A DNA stretch of 6,736 bases, from contig DAOUTT010000121.1 in NCBI GenBank assembly GCA_030668545.1, positions 1 through 6,736 on the forward strand, in the 5' to 3' direction. The notes beneath the pieces were generated by a model. The model was not told the DNA's origin, searched no databases, and was given only the letters and a program-made list of their open reading frames with translations. The stretch comes from Anaerolineales bacterium. GTDB lineage: Bacteria; Chloroflexota; Anaerolineae; Anaerolineales; E44-bin32. This document shows positions 5,720 to 6,736 of this stretch, in pieces. Each line of letters opens with the position of its first letter. Position 1 is the first letter of the stretch. Made by a program: the position numbers and the translations under genes.

Positions 5720-6736
5720 CTATGCGGGAACCGCTTCAGGTTCTTCAACGGTGTGTTTACTGCCGTTTCCTGGTACTACGTCAAAGAGCAAACCTTCAAT
5801 CTCGGCGAAGATTTGTTCGTTGCTGAAATGGGCGCCGCTGATCGCTTGCGCGGGGCAGGCAGCCACGCAGGTTCCGCAGCCCTTGCACAGCGCTTGATTG
5901 ATGACGCTCACCATTTTCTCTTCCTCATAATCGATGGCGTTAAAGGGGCACAGCGTGTTGCAGATTCGGCATCCCGAGCATCTCTCCTCGTGGATCGTGG
6001 CGACAACCGGTTCGATTTCAACCGCGCCTTTCATGATCATCCCCAGTATGCGTGCGGCTGCCGCCGCTCCCTGGGAGACCGAGGCTGGGATATCTTTTGG
6101 TCCCTGGCAAGCTCCAGCGATGAAGATGCCGTCGGTCATTGTAGCGACCGGGTCGAGTTTTGGATGGCGCTCTGTAAACCAACCGGCCATACTGCAGGAG
6201 ATGCCAAATTTCAAACCTACTTCCCTGGCGTCCGGTTTCGGTTCAAGCGCGGTCATCAGGATGACCATATCGACAGGGACGCGCCGCTGCCTGCTGATAA
6301 GCGTATCCTCCACCTGGATGATGAGCTTACCTTCTTCGCCGGGCTGGCGGGCAGCATCGGTGACCTCGGCCACACGTCCTCTCGTAAAGTGCATGCCTTC
6401 CTCAAGCAGCCGGTGATAGAACTCTTCGTAATCCTTAAAGGATGGACGCATATCGGTATAAAAGGAGTGGACCTCCGCGCCCGTTTTTTCTATCACAAGG
6501 TGTCCGAACTTCAGGGCACTCATGCAGCATACAGCAGAGCAATGCGCGTTAAACCTGGTGTCACGACTCCCGACGCAGTGGATGATGGCGACAGATTTCG
6601 GGGTTGTTACACCATCTCTCAACAGGATCTTGCCGTTCGTTGGTCCGGAGGCATTGCATAGGCGCTCGAATTCCAGGCTTGTGAATACGTTCGCCAATCG
6701 CCCGTATCCATACTGCGGAATTTTTCGACTATCGAA
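5720..6736 (-). CDS. hdrA: Heterodisulfide reductase subunit A-like flavoprotein, C-terminal part (5' end outside window)
   Basis: These are the last 338 residues of an HdrA-type FAD and iron-sulfur protein. The frame is open to the right window edge and begins FDSRKIPQYGYGRL, a stretch normally in the middle of HdrA. A TTG within the frame at 6697 is not a real start. Full HdrA is about 650 residues, so roughly half is missing, including the N-terminal part of the FAD domain. In fragment numbering, C54, C66, C70 and C71 (HCVGSRD...HCSAVCC) match the four-cysteine cluster near the HdrA flavin. GIFIAGACQGPKDIP (about 204-218) is the FAD-contacting motif. Two ferredoxin [4Fe-4S] motifs follow: CSGCRICNTLCP (253-264) and CKGCGTCVAACP (284-295). 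In known complexes this flavin splits electron pairs from H2 between ferredoxin and HdrBC. Here it heads the visible operon, 15 bases before mvhD. Confidence 0.94.
   Translation of the reverse strand, partial: FDSRKIPQYGYGRLANVFTSLEFERLCNASGPTNGKILLRDGVTTPKSVAIIHCVGSRDTRFNAHCSAVCCMSALKFGHLVIEKTGAEVHSFYTDMRPSFKDYEEFYHRLLEEGMHFTRGRVAEVTDAARQPGEEGKLIIQVEDTLISRQRRVPVDMVILMTALEPKPDAREVGLKFGISCSMAGWFTERHPKLDPVATMTDGIFIAGACQGPKDIPASVSQGAAAAARILGMIMKGAVEIEPVVATIHEERCSGCRICNTLCPFNAIDYEEEKMVSVINQALCKGCGTCVAACPAQAISGAHFSNEQIFAEIEGLLFDVVPGNGSKHTVEEPEAVPA

Noticed and set aside
5753..6661. Long plus-strand open frame opposite hdrA (302 codons)
   Set aside because: It is antisense to the ferredoxin and FAD motifs of HdrA; no independent evidence for a protein.
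1..6736. CRISPR array, tRNA, rRNA, insertion sequence or attachment site
   Set aside because: No regularly spaced repeats, no cloverleaf-like sequence, no transposase and no terminal repeats were seen by eye on either strand.

Overview
The window reads as part of the genome of an anaerobic or facultatively anaerobic bacterium. It carries the downstream half of a cytoplasmic, heterodisulfide-reductase-linked [NiFe] hydrogenase operon (Hdr/Mvh type, hydrogenase group 3c). Strong Shine-Dalgarno sequences, ATGA stop/start overlaps and a bacterial-type intrinsic terminator favour a bacterium over a methanogenic archaeon. The gene order and the stand-alone cyclic-nucleotide-binding-like protein recall anaerobic Chloroflexota, but this lineage guess is an inference and is not proven by the sequence.

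Layout. Positions 1-1492 hold three plus-strand genes for small proteins of about 120-130 residues, each with four predicted membrane segments. They share a weak pattern (MK start, FGVG...P...M.L.G, GYF near the C terminus), look like divergent paralogues, and I cannot assign them a function. A 300-base spacer (812-1111) separates the second and third genes and holds a nested inverted repeat and an orphan Shine-Dalgarno sequence. Positions 1493-1690 are a convergent intergenic region with a good intrinsic terminator for the minus-strand operon. By eye, the left part is more AT-rich than the right.

Positions 1691-6736 are one minus-strand operon, read right to left: hdrA (5' part beyond the window) - mvhD - hydrogenase small subunit (mvhG) - large subunit (mvhA) - hydrogenase maturation protease - stand-alone cyclic-nucleotide-binding-fold protein. 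Genes are spaced 15 bases apart or overlap by ATGA, except for a 71-base gap after mvhA that contains a perfect 9-base inverted repeat.

How the genes work together. The MvhA/MvhG pair oxidises H2 and passes electrons through three Fe-S clusters to the [2Fe-2S] protein MvhD and then to the HdrA flavin. In known systems HdrA bifurcates the electrons between ferredoxin and HdrBC. The maturation protease removes the 28-residue tail of MvhA after nickel insertion. The last gene encodes a Crp-like effector domain without a DNA-binding domain and without the usual phosphate-binding arginine; its role is open. No hdrB or hdrC lies in the window, so the final acceptor cannot be read here.
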